From the NCBI GenBank assembly GCA_964545875.1, contig CAZJHH010000009.1, positions 1-64,000 of the forward strand: a stretch of 64,000 bases of DNA. Reading direction: 5' to 3'. Origin of the DNA: DAIPKP01 sp964545875 (lineage in GTDB: Bacteria > Synergistota > Synergistia > Synergistales > Aminiphilaceae). Below the pieces are notes generated by a model, which saw nothing but the letters and a program-made list of their open reading frames with translations, was not told the origin of the DNA and ran no database searches. This document shows positions 52,480-60,387 of the stretch, piece after piece. The first letter of the stretch is position 1; each line of letters starts with the position of its first letter. Both the position numbers and the translations under genes were made by a program.

Positions 52480-53644
52480 GCCCAAGTCCTCTCTCCATTC
52501 TGGCCCGATGTTCGGAAAAACGGCTCTTCAGATCTTCCATGCGGTCTCCTCCGAACTGTTCCATGATCGTTCGGGCGAGTACCCAGGCGATAAGGGTCTC
52601 CCCCACCACGCAGGCCGAGGGGACCGCACAGGCATCCCCCCGCTCCACGTGAGCCTCCTGGGGTTGATGGGTGCGGAGATTCACCGATGCCAGGGGTTTT
52701 TTAAGGGTGGGAATGGGCTTCATGGTGGCCCGGAAAAGAAGATCCTCCCCGTTGGTAACGCCCCCCTCGATTCCCCCCGCCCGGTTCCGGCTCCGGCGGT
52801 ATCCTCCCTCGGGAAGAGGAAGTATGGGGTCGTGGGCCTCGCTTCCCGGACATTTTCCGAGTTCCTCTCCATCCCCCACTCCCACCGCCTTGATCCCCGG
52901 AAGTGCCATGAGGGCTCCCGCACAGAGACCGTCGAGCCTTCGATCCCACTCCACGTAGGATCCTATCCCAGGGGGCATTCCCGTCACCCGGATACAGAAG
53001 GTGCCTCCCAGGGTTTCTCCTTCTTCCAGGGCTCGTTCAACGGGCTTGCGAAGCATGGGCTCCTCCGAAAGCGGACATCCCATATCGGAACTTCGGGCTT
53101 CCTGCCACTCTTCAGGGGAGCCCGGAAGTGCCGCCGAAGCGGTGCCGATGGAAATGACCGCTCCCCAGAGGGTTATTCCAAGCTCTTCCAAGAGCAGCTT
53201 CGCCGCAACCCCTGCCAGAGTCCAGGCGGCGGTGCTCCGGGCACTGGCCCGCTCCAGCACGTTTCGCACATCCGGGGTGCCGTACTTGAGCGCTCCCGGA
53301 AGATCCGCATGTCCCGGTCGAGGACATTCGGGGCGCACCTTCGCCTCCGCCTCGGGATCCGTACGCTCGGGATCCATGGCGGCACTCCAGGCCTCCCCCT
53401 CGGTGTTTTCAAGAACACATCCGAAGGGGGCTCCGGTGGTAACGCCGTTTCGCAAACCTCCCCAGAAAGAGAGGCGGTCTCTCTCCAGCCCCATCCGGGG
53501 GCCCCGGCCGAATCCCCGGCGGCGGCGGCGCAGCTCCTCCTCGAAGGATGCCCGAGGAAGAGAGAGCCCCGAAGGAAGTCCTTCGAGAATGAGAAGCAAT
53601 CCCCGCCCGTGGGATTCGCCGCTGGTAAGAAAACGCAGGGTCAT
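52472..53644 (-). CDS. aroC: Chorismate synthase
   Basis: A 390-residue FMNH2-dependent enzyme giving chorismate from EPSP: TSGESHGRGLLLILEGLP, RRRRGFGRGPRM, and CVVGETLIAWVLA near the end. ATGA overlap with aroE and a short overlap with aroKB show tight coupling. Confidence 0.96.
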   Translation of the reverse strand: MTLRFLTSGESHGRGLLLILEGLPSGLSLPRASFEEELRRRRRGFGRGPRMGLERDRLSFWGGLRNGVTTGAPFGCVLENTEGEAWSAAMDPERTDPEAEAKVRPECPRPGHADLPGALKYGTPDVRNVLERASARSTAAWTLAGVAAKLLLEELGITLWGAVISIGTASAALPGSPEEWQEARSSDMGCPLSEEPMLRKPVERALEEGETLGGTFCIRVTGMPPGIGSYVEWDRRLDGLCAGALMALPGIKAVGVGDGEELGKCPGSEAHDPILPLPEGGYRRSRNRAGGIEGGVTNGEDLLFRATMKPIPTLKKPLASVNLRTHQPQEAHVERGDACAVPSACVVGETLIAWVLARTIMEQFGGDRMEDLKSRFSEHRARMERGLGHA

Positions 53645-54501
53645 CGATCCGCCTCCCTTGGAATACCGTACGCCGGAAGATGCCGCAGCTCCGGAGGAAC
53701 CTCCCGGCCCGTAAAGAGCCGAAAGGCCTCGGCTCCTTGATCCACCAAAAGCTCTTCCCCGGTTACGCAGGGAACTCCGTGCTCCTTCGCCCAGGCTATC
53801 GGGGGTGTTTTCTTGCCCGGAGAGTAGACGAAATCCACCAGGTTTCGGGGGGCATTTCGTTCCAGCACCTTCTCCAAAGCCCCTTCAGGCCATGGGGAGG
53901 AGGGAAGCCCCAGGGAGGTGGCGTTTATCCAGAGATCCGGGGAGCCCAGATCCTTTTCCAGGGCCTTCCAGGGGAGCACTTTCAGAGGAAGCGTTCCTTT
54001 ATGTCTCTCCACCAGATTCTCTCCCTTGTCCATGTTCCGGCAGCAGAGAAGCACCTCGTTCCAGCATCGGGAACCCAGGGCAGCCAAGGCTCCCGCCGCG
54101 GCGCCTCCGGAGCCGAGAAGAACGCAGCGCCCTCCTGCTTGAGGAAGGTTCAGCCGGGAAAGCCCCTCTTGCAGGGCCAGCACATCCGTATTGTAGCCCC
54201 AAAGGGCGTCATGGTGAAAGAGAAGGGTATTCACCGCCCCGGCCCTCTCGGCTTCGGGGCTCAGCTCGTCCGCCACCCGCCAGGCATCCTGTTTGTACGG
54301 AAGGGTTATGTTCACTCCCCGGGCCCCCAACACCAGAAGTCCCTCCAGGGCTCCATAAAAATCTTCCGGGGGCACGCAGAAGGGAAGGTAGATGAAGGGA
54401 AGTTCCAGGGCCTGGAACCAGGCGTTCTGCATGGACGGCGAAAGGCTGTGTTCCAGGGGATTTCCCAGAATGCCCACCAGCCGGGGAGAAGGGCTCTTCA
54501 T
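53641..54501 (-). CDS. aroE: Shikimate dehydrogenase
   Basis: A 286-residue NADPH enzyme reducing 3-dehydroshikimate: LEHSLSPSMQNAWF, NITLPYKQD (catalytic Lys), GSGGAAAGALAAL (nucleotide fold) and INATSLG. The start at 54501 overlaps the aroA stop by 4 bases; the frame upstream of it has no homology. Confidence 0.95.
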   Translation of the reverse strand: MKSPSPRLVGILGNPLEHSLSPSMQNAWFQALELPFIYLPFCVPPEDFYGALEGLLVLGARGVNITLPYKQDAWRVADELSPEAERAGAVNTLLFHHDALWGYNTDVLALQEGLSRLNLPQAGGRCVLLGSGGAAAGALAALGSRCWNEVLLCCRNMDKGENLVERHKGTLPLKVLPWKALEKDLGSPDLWINATSLGLPSSPWPEGALEKVLERNAPRNLVDFVYSPGKKTPPIAWAKEHGVPCVTGEELLVDQGAEAFRLFTGREVPPELRHLPAYGIPREADR

Positions 54502-55790
54502 GCTTCGGAAGCTCCCTTTCGAAAGTCTTCCAGGGAATCGAAAAAGGAAGGATAGGAGATGTTCACGCACGCCGGATCGTCCAGCTCCACGGGGCCCCTG
54601 GCGATGGCTGCGGCGATGCTCAGAGCCATGGCGATACGATGATCCCCCAGGGTCTTCACGCTCCCGCCGTGCAGCGGAGTGGGGCCTGCAATGATCCAGC
54701 CGTCCTCACGCTCTTCAATATCCGCCCCCAGGGCGGCAAGCCCCTCCGCCATACCCCGGATGCGGTCACATTCCTTGTAGCGCAGCTCCCGGGCTCCCCG
54801 GATCTCGGTCTTTCCCTTGGCCTGGGTAGCCGCCACCGCGAGCACCGGTAATTCATCCACCATCCGAGGCACCTCCGAGGCCTCCACCCGGGTTCCCTCC
54901 AGAAAAGCGCTTCGTATCCGCAAATTTCCCAGAGGCTCACCGCCGGACTCCCGAAGGTTCTCCACCTGCAGGGAGAGCCCCATACGCTCCAGCACGTCCA
55001 GAAGCCCCGTTCTGGTGGGGTTCAGCCCCACGTTTTCCAGAAGCACCTCGGAATCCCGCACCAAAGCGGCCCCTACGATCCAGAAGGCGGCGGAGGAAAA
55101 GTCTCCGGGAATTTCCCACTTCGCTCCGGGAAGTTCCGGATAGGGAAAGAGGGTGATTTTGTTCTCCTCCCGCACCAGGGGCACTCCCAGAAAGCCGAGC
55201 ATGCGCTCCGTATGATCCCGGGAAGGAGAGGGTTCCGTCACGGTAACGCTCCCCTGGGAGGAAAGCCCCGCCAGCAGAAGCGCGGTCTTCACCTGGGCGC
55301 TCGCCACGGGAAGGGTGAAGGTTCCCCCCACCAGGGAGGCTCCCCGGATGCTCAGGGGAAGGCGATTTCCCCCCTCTCGGCCATCGATACGGGCCCCGGC
55401 GGAACGGAGGGGAGCCACCACTCTGTCCATGGGCCGGGTGGAGAGGCTCGCATCCCCCGCAATAATGCCGAAAAAGCCCGGCACTCCCGCCAGAAGACCG
55501 CAGAGAAGCCGGGCGGAGGTTCCGGAATTCCCCGCATAGAGCACTTCCCGGGATTCCCGGATACCCTCTCCCCGGCTCACATGCACCCGGGAACCTTCCC
55601 GGAGTACCCGGCATCCCAGCTGTTCCAGACATGCCAGGGTACGCCCGCAATCCTCTCCCGGAGCGTATCCGGAAATATCCATACCTTCCCGAGAAAGGGC
55701 TCCCAGCAACGCCGCCCGATGGGAAATGGACTTATCCCCCGGCACCGTACAGCTTCCCCGCATTCCCTTCAGAGGGTTCACTCTTCTCAT
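54498..55790 (-). CDS. aroA: EPSP synthase (3-phosphoshikimate 1-carboxyvinyltransferase)
   Basis: A 430-residue enzyme: GDKSISHRAALLGAL, YAGNSGTSARLLCGLLAG (PEP site), RDHTERML, and GDHRIAMALSIAA. The start at 55790 overlaps the tyrA stop as ATGA. The glyphosate-region sequence reads AGNSGTSARLL, not the class-I GNAGTAMRPL form. Confidence 0.95.
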   Translation of the reverse strand: MRRVNPLKGMRGSCTVPGDKSISHRAALLGALSREGMDISGYAPGEDCGRTLACLEQLGCRVLREGSRVHVSRGEGIRESREVLYAGNSGTSARLLCGLLAGVPGFFGIIAGDASLSTRPMDRVVAPLRSAGARIDGREGGNRLPLSIRGASLVGGTFTLPVASAQVKTALLLAGLSSQGSVTVTEPSPSRDHTERMLGFLGVPLVREENKITLFPYPELPGAKWEIPGDFSSAAFWIVGAALVRDSEVLLENVGLNPTRTGLLDVLERMGLSLQVENLRESGGEPLGNLRIRSAFLEGTRVEASEVPRMVDELPVLAVAATQAKGKTEIRGARELRYKECDRIRGMAEGLAALGADIEEREDGWIIAGPTPLHGGSVKTLGDHRIAMALSIAAAIARGPVELDDPACVNISYPSFFDSLEDFRKGASEA

Positions 55791-56662
55791 CTTTTCCACC
55801 TCGTCTGTATTTCCTCTAAAATTTCTCGTCTCCAGCCTGCGGCCTCCTGAAAGAGGGCTTCTCCCTCTTCCGGAGAGGCCGCAAGAAATTCCTCCATGAA
55901 GGTTATGCACTCTCGCACCGCTTCCGTCAGGGCCTTCCGGTTATACCGGAGCACATCCGCCCCGAGCCAGGGCATTCCCGAAGCGGTGCGGGTGGCATCC
56001 CGAAATCCCCCCGCCACGGCCCGGGAGATTCCCGGAAGATTCCGGCTCTTCCGCCCCGCTGCCAGGCTCAGGGCCGCGGCGGTAACCATGGGAAGGTGAC
56101 TTCCGTAGGCCACCAGGAGATCGTGTTCCTCCGGAGATATCTCGGAGCAGACCGCCCCGAGGCCCCGGATAATCTCCCTCCCAAGCTCCACTGCCAGAGG
56201 GTCCGAATCGTTCCGGGGAACGAGAAAGCAGAGACAGTTCCGGAAAAGTTCGGGTTCCGCCTGGGCGATGCCTCCCACTTCCTTGCCCGCCATGGGGTGC
56301 AGCCCCACGTAGGGGCTCCCCCAAATCTCCTCCAGTTTCTCTCCGGGCTCTCCCTTCACGCTCCCCAGATCGAAAACCGCTTTGAGCTTCCGGGAAACCA
56401 GGGGCCGCATCATGCGGCTCACAGACTCCATATGCCGGGGAGGGACCGCGAGAATCAGAATATCCGAAGAGGCCGCCAGGATCTCGGAAGAAACCGCCTC
56501 GTGAATACAGGCCTTTTCGAGAGCTCCCTCACAGGCTTTTTCGTCCAGATCCGCCCCGAGAATCCGAACTCCCGGAAGGTTTTGACGAATCAGGGCTCCC
56601 CCCAGGGAGCCTCCTATGAGCCCCAGCCCGAGAATGCCTACATGGCAATCTTCAAGGGGCAT
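55787..56662 (-). CDS. tyrA: Prephenate dehydrogenase
   Basis: A 291-residue NAD(P)-dependent enzyme for tyrosine synthesis: HVGILGLGLIGGSLGGAL is the dinucleotide site, and GLHPMAGKEVGGIAQAEPELF and VAYGSHLPM are active-site segments. No chorismate mutase domain is fused. The start at 56662 lies inside the end of aroF (25-base overlap). Confidence 0.93.
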   Translation of the reverse strand: MPLEDCHVGILGLGLIGGSLGGALIRQNLPGVRILGADLDEKACEGALEKACIHEAVSSEILAASSDILILAVPPRHMESVSRMMRPLVSRKLKAVFDLGSVKGEPGEKLEEIWGSPYVGLHPMAGKEVGGIAQAEPELFRNCLCFLVPRNDSDPLAVELGREIIRGLGAVCSEISPEEHDLLVAYGSHLPMVTAAALSLAAGRKSRNLPGISRAVAGGFRDATRTASGMPWLGADVLRYNRKALTEAVRECITFMEEFLAASPEEGEALFQEAAGWRREILEEIQTRWKR

Positions 56663-57684
56663 GTCTTTTCTTCCGTCAAGGCTCCGAGAGCCGGAGCGAG
56701 CTGGTTCACCTTCTGCATAAGATCCTCGAACCCCGGAATATCCAAGGACTGGGCTCCGTCCGAAAGAGCCTCGGCAGGCCGGGGATGTACCTCTATCATG
56801 AGTCCGTCGGCGCCGCAACTCAAGGCGGCGAGGCTCATGGGGAGCACCAGATCCCGTACTCCCGTACCGTGGCTGGGATCCACGATGATGGGAAGATGGG
56901 AAAGGGATTTCACCAAAGGCACCACGCTCAGATCCAATGTATTTCTGGTGCGCTTCTCGAAGCTCCGGATGCCCCGCTCACAGAGCACCACCCGATGGTT
57001 TCCCCCCGCAAGAATGTACTCCGCCGCCTGAAGCCACTCGTCCACCGTGGCGGTCATGCCCCGCTTGAGAAGCACCGGAGTCCGGCAGCGCCCCAGGGCT
57101 TTGAGAAGGCTGAAGTTCTGCATGTTCCGGGCTCCCACCTGGAACATATCCACGTGAGGGAGCATACCCTCGATATCCTCCACTCCCATCACCTCGGTGA
57201 TGATGGGAAGCCCCGTCACGGCACGGGCCTCTTCCATAAGGGCAACTCCCTCATGCCCCAGCCCCTGGAAGGAGTAGGGATTGGTGCGGGGCTTGAAGGC
57301 TCCTCCCCGAAGCATGGAGGCCCCGGCGGCCTTGACGCCCCGGGCGGCTTCCAGCATCTGTTCCCGACCCTCCACGGCGCAGGGCCCCGCCATGACCACC
57401 AGATTGCCCCCGCCGATGCGCAGTTGGGGCGTCAAATCCATGGATGCTCCCCGAGGAGCCATAACCCGGCTTCCCAGAGGAAAGGAATTTCCCGTGCAAA
57501 CCACCTGATGCACCCCCGGAAGAGTCGCTATACCGCCGACACCCTCCTTGGGCTCATCCGCCACGATGCACATTCCCTCGACATGGGGCACCAAACGTCC
57601 CCGGCAGCCCTGCTCTTCCAAAGCCTCGCACACTCTCGCCATATCAAGACTCAAACTCCGCTCTTCCATTCGTACCACCAACAT
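56638..57684 (-). CDS. aroF: 3-Deoxy-7-phosphoheptulonate (DAHP) synthase
   Basis: A 348-residue first enzyme of the shikimate pathway, of the type with an N-terminal ferredoxin-like regulatory domain (about 1-70) before the barrel, as in Thermotoga maritima. Key segments: MAGPCAVEGREQM, LRGGAFKPRTNPYSFQGLG, LLKRGMTATVDEWLQAAEYI and IIVDPSHGTG. Known homologues are inhibited by tyrosine/phenylalanine through the N-terminal domain. First enzyme gene after the attenuator. Confidence 0.95.
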   Translation of the reverse strand: MLVVRMEERSLSLDMARVCEALEEQGCRGRLVPHVEGMCIVADEPKEGVGGIATLPGVHQVVCTGNSFPLGSRVMAPRGASMDLTPQLRIGGGNLVVMAGPCAVEGREQMLEAARGVKAAGASMLRGGAFKPRTNPYSFQGLGHEGVALMEEARAVTGLPIITEVMGVEDIEGMLPHVDMFQVGARNMQNFSLLKALGRCRTPVLLKRGMTATVDEWLQAAEYILAGGNHRVVLCERGIRSFEKRTRNTLDLSVVPLVKSLSHLPIIVDPSHGTGVRDLVLPMSLAALSCGADGLMIEVHPRPAEALSDGAQSLDIPGFEDLMQKVNQLAPALGALTEEKTCPLKIAM

Positions 57685-57735
57685 GGTTGCTCACCTCCGC
57701 TAAGCTCTTTCTTCCCTATGAAGAACAAAACCGAC

Positions 57736-57776
57736 AAAAAAAGCCGGATTCGGGTTGTAGAAACCCGAATCCGGCT
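57736..57776 (-). terminator. aro attenuator terminator
   Basis: On the minus strand AGCCGGATTCGGGTT pairs perfectly with AACCCGAATCCGGCT around a short loop, followed by a run of Ts. It lies between the leader peptide and aroF. Leader bases AATCC and GGCT (57855-57869) can pair with GGATT and AGCC of the 5' arm, a candidate antiterminator. Confidence 0.92.
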
Positions 57777-57812
57777 TATATCCCTTATGCTATCCTCCAG
57801 CTCCCGAAAATC

Positions 57813-57971
57813 CTAGAGCCGAGGTAACGGTATGGGCGGTGAAAGAACGGTACCAGCCTTGTTCGGATTTCCACGTGCGGAGAGGTCACTGGCATAATAA
57901 TACGCTTGCCACTGACCGTTGCTAAAGTAATAATAAAAGCTTGCGTTCCGCTGGTGGCTATTTCCGAACAT
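57813..57971 (-). CDS. Aromatic leader peptide of the aro operon (52 codons)
   Basis: ATG with AAAGGAGG about 8 bases upstream, encoding a 52-residue peptide whose centre is SFYYYFSNGQWQAYYYA: six Tyr, two Phe and one Trp within seventeen codons, plus Phe2. It lies between a TTGACA/TATAAT promoter and an intrinsic terminator, directly before aroF. This is the classical arrangement for ribosome-mediated attenuation, in which stalling on Tyr/Phe codons permits transcription of the operon. The peptide is otherwise featureless and unlikely to act itself. Confidence 0.85.
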   Translation of the reverse strand: MFGNSHQRNASFYYYFSNGQWQAYYYASDLSARGNPNKAGTVLSPPIPLPRL

Positions 57972-58042
57972 CCGATCTTCCTCCTTTCCCTTTTTCTTCC
58001 TGATCTGAACTCTTCTTTACCGTGATGCTACGATTTCGGGCC

Positions 58043-58070
58043 ATTATATAGGGATTCCGGATCTTGTCAA
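58043..58070 (-). promoter_or_regulatory. aro operon promoter
   Basis: Minus-strand consensus TTGACA (58065-58070), a 16-base spacer and consensus TATAAT (58043-58048), about 70 bases before the leader start. Confidence 0.88.
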
Positions 58071-58082
58071 GGAAAAGTTTCG

Positions 58083-58110
58083 CTTTTGTGACGGGACAGG
58101 AATAATGTCA
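58083..58110 (-). promoter_or_regulatory. 28-bp conserved upstream element, copy 2
   Basis: Begins TGACATTATTCC and ends GTCCCGTCACAAAAG on the minus strand. It is 26/28 identical to 23007-23034 and lies 12 bases upstream of the aro -35 box. Confidence 0.7.
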
Positions 58111-58209
58111 CCCCTATACGGGATAGGGAAAAGGCCTCTCTCGGAACTCCCGGATTTTCGCCGGAAGGGACAGCGAAAAAACTTTCCTGAAACATGGCGG
58201 AAAAACATG

Positions 58210-58249
58210 AAGGAGGATCTTCCGATCTTTCCGGAAGATCCTCCTTTTT
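58210..58249. terminator. Terminator hairpin between small secreted-protein gene and aro promoter
   Basis: AGGAGGATCTTCC and GGAAGATCCTCCT form a perfect 13-bp stem with a 9-base loop; TTTTT follows on the plus strand, a weaker T tract on the minus strand. It probably insulates the aro promoter from the gene ending at 58290. Confidence 0.75.
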
Positions 58250-58289
58250 CCTCGGCGGGGCACGAAGCTATCCGAAAATCCGACAGCGC

Positions 58290-58721
58290 TTATTTCAGAA
58301 TCTCGTATTTCGTATAATCCTTCTCCAGATCCACGTAAAGGGTTTTATCCTTCGCCTTGTAATCGATTCCCCGAACGTCAAAACCTACGATTTTGCCGTT
58401 TTCGCCGATGTGATATATGGCTATGTTGATCATGTGGTCATCATAATTCGCGTACACCAATCTCTCGTTTTTCTCGTCTATGTAGCCATGCGATCGATAG
58501 GCCGACTGCAGATCCGCATCCTTGTGAATGATAAAACCATTCGCAAAGTTGTTCCACCCGTTGTCCAGGAGAGGAACGTTTTCGATGAACCTGGTGGCAA
58601 CCTTTCCTCCCGGAAAGGTCACCTTGTAAATACCCTCTTCAAAAACCAAACCTTCGGCATATGCCGAACCGCATACCAGCACAAACAAAACGAGCATTCC
58701 CGCAAGTAAAAATCTTCTCAT
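58290..58721 (-). CDS. Small secreted hypothetical protein
   Basis: A 143-residue protein with a clear signal peptide (RRFLLAGMLVLFVLVCGSAYA). The mature part (GIYKVTFPGGKVATRFIENVPLL, then ERLVYANYDDHMINIAIYHI) is predicted mostly beta, with a DYKAKDKTLYVDLEKDY tail. I do not recognise a family. A GAGAGGAG site precedes the ATG. Single-gene unit bounded by a hairpin. Confidence 0.7.
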   Translation of the reverse strand: MRRFLLAGMLVLFVLVCGSAYAEGLVFEEGIYKVTFPGGKVATRFIENVPLLDNGWNNFANGFIIHKDADLQSAYRSHGYIDEKNERLVYANYDDHMINIAIYHIGENGKIVGFDVRGIDYKAKDKTLYVDLEKDYTKYEILK

Positions 58722-59102
58722 ATCTCATTCTCCTCTCTCTTTAGAATCGCTTTTCTCTGCCTCGGATTGCTTTCGGGGATCTTTTTGAATTTTACACTAT
58801 TCAAACTCTTCGCGTCCACTCCGAAACTTTTCCTGTAAAAAATCAGGAGCCAAGCCTCTGTTCATAGAACACCACCTTCTGATGGCGGGAGAGAGCTCTC
58901 TGGGGCTCCTGCGGTGGGCCCTAACGTTCTGCGGTAACCCCGGGAGCGCTTCTCTGCATTTTCTCCTGGTTCGCCCATAATCCCAAGGTGGTACGAAAAA
59001 ACTCCGTTTCACAAAAATCGTGACAGCATAGAGTAAAATAAAGCTTGCGTAAGAATTGCTTGCCAATAAAAACATGACGAATCGTGACAAGGAGGCGTTT
59101 CC
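58722..59102. other. Divergent intergenic region
   Basis: About 380 bases with promoters for the secreted protein (minus) and the GNAT (plus). The 9-mer ATCGTGACA occurs twice, near 59014 and 59083. No gene supported. Confidence 0.4.
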
Positions 59103-59654
59103 ATGCAACAGCCGAAACCGGTCTTTCCCGTACTCCAAACTCCCCGGCTCATTCTGGGAGAGCTTGAAGAATCGCATGCCGAAGCCCTGCATGCCATCTG
59201 GACGGATTCCCGGGTACTCGAATATCTCGTGCTGGATCCCTTTACGGAACTGACCCAAACCAAAGAGATGATTGCACTCCTTCAGGGGCTTTTCGCCGCC
59301 TCCCAGGGTATTCGCTGGGTTCTTATCCATAAACCCGACGGGAAAATCCTCGGAACATGCGGATTTCACAAGTGGAGCAGGGAACATCATCGGGCGGAAA
59401 TGGGATATGAGCTCGCCTCCCAGGCCTGGCGGCAAGGGTTCATGAGCGAAGCCCTGGAGGCGGCGCTGGAATACGGATTTACCGAAATGGAGTGCAACCG
59501 GGTGGAAGCCCTGGTCACCCTGGGGAACCAAGGATCCCGGGGAATTCTCGAAAAGAAAGGCTTTACCCTGGAAGGAACCTTGCGGCAGTACGAATGGGCC
59601 CGGGGAAAATTTCAGGATCAGTGGATCTTCTCCCTCCTTCGGGAGGAGCGGTGA
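59103..59654 (+). CDS. GNAT N-acetyltransferase, RimJ/RimL type
   Basis: A 183-residue acetyltransferase: TPRLILGELEESHAEALHAIW, GTCGFHKWSREHHRAEMGYEL, the acetyl-CoA loop WRQGFMSEAL and GNQGSRGILEKKGFTLEGTLR. The group acetylates N-termini of ribosomal proteins or small amines; the target is unknown. AAGGAGG precedes the ATG. Confidence 0.9.
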   Translation: MQQPKPVFPVLQTPRLILGELEESHAEALHAIWTDSRVLEYLVLDPFTELTQTKEMIALLQGLFAASQGIRWVLIHKPDGKILGTCGFHKWSREHHRAEMGYELASQAWRQGFMSEALEAALEYGFTEMECNRVEALVTLGNQGSRGILEKKGFTLEGTLRQYEWARGKFQDQWIFSLLREER

Positions 59655-59739
59655 AAAACCCCCTAATGGGCGGTTTTTCGAAAGTTTCGGCCCATGCGGA
59701 ACGCTTGGTGAAAAGACATTCTCTTTGGAGGTGATGGTC

Positions 59740-60213
59740 GTGCAGCGCTCAAGCCTTCCGGTGTTCCTTCTCTTTCTCGCCCTCTGCCTGGGAGCGGGCT
59801 TTATCGGCTCTTACGCCACCGCATCTTCGGTGAACACCTGGTACGCCACCCTGGTAAAACCCTCCTGGACACCTCCGGGCTGGCTCTTCGGCCCCGTGTG
59901 GACAATCCTTTACATTCTCATGGCCTGGTCCGCCTACCGAATCTGGAAGACCGGGGTATCTCCCGCCTCCCGAATCTTTCTCCCCTTCTGGATACAGCTG
60001 GGGCTGAACTTCGCCTGGTCCTGGATCTTCTTCTACTTTCACCAGCCCGGCTGGGCCCTGGGGGATTTGCTGCTGCTTCTGGGAGTGCTCCTCTGGAATA
60101 TGGCGGTTTTTCTGAGCCGGGATCTTCCCGCGGGGCTCATGCTGGTCCCCTATCTGCTCTGGGGATGCTTTGCGGGGGCACTGAACTTCGTTCTCTGGCG
60201 GATGAACCTTTAG
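59740..60213 (+). CDS. TspO/MBR-family membrane protein
   Basis: A 157-residue protein with five transmembrane helices: KPSWTPPGWLFGPVWTILYILMAWSAYRIW and LNFAWSWIFFYF are hallmarks of the TspO (translocator/benzodiazepine receptor-like) family, which binds tetrapyrroles. The start is probably GTG at 59740, 8 bases after GGAGG; an ATG at 59734 is too close to it. It is 85 bases after the GNAT gene, possibly co-transcribed. Confidence 0.9.
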   Translation: MQRSSLPVFLLFLALCLGAGFIGSYATASSVNTWYATLVKPSWTPPGWLFGPVWTILYILMAWSAYRIWKTGVSPASRIFLPFWIQLGLNFAWSWIFFYFHQPGWALGDLLLLLGVLLWNMAVFLSRDLPAGLMLVPYLLWGCFAGALNFVLWRMNL

Positions 60214-60227
60214 GAACCGAAAACACA

Positions 60228-60284
60228 AGAAGCGAAGGCACCGCCATCTTTTCGGAGCATGTGCGGTGCCTTCGCTTCTGTTTT
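60228..60284 (+). terminator. Terminator after the TspO-family gene
   Basis: AGAAGCGAAGGCACCGC and GCGGTGCCTTCGCTTCT form a perfect 17-bp stem around an 18-base loop, followed by GTTTTT. Confidence 0.9.
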
Positions 60285-60387
60285 TATGTTTGCTTTTGTG
60301 TTCATGTTTCCCTTACGCACTTCCATGCCTTTGCGCACCCTAGAGTACCCTTAGATTTGCCACTCCACTTAACGAAAACTCACGTAA

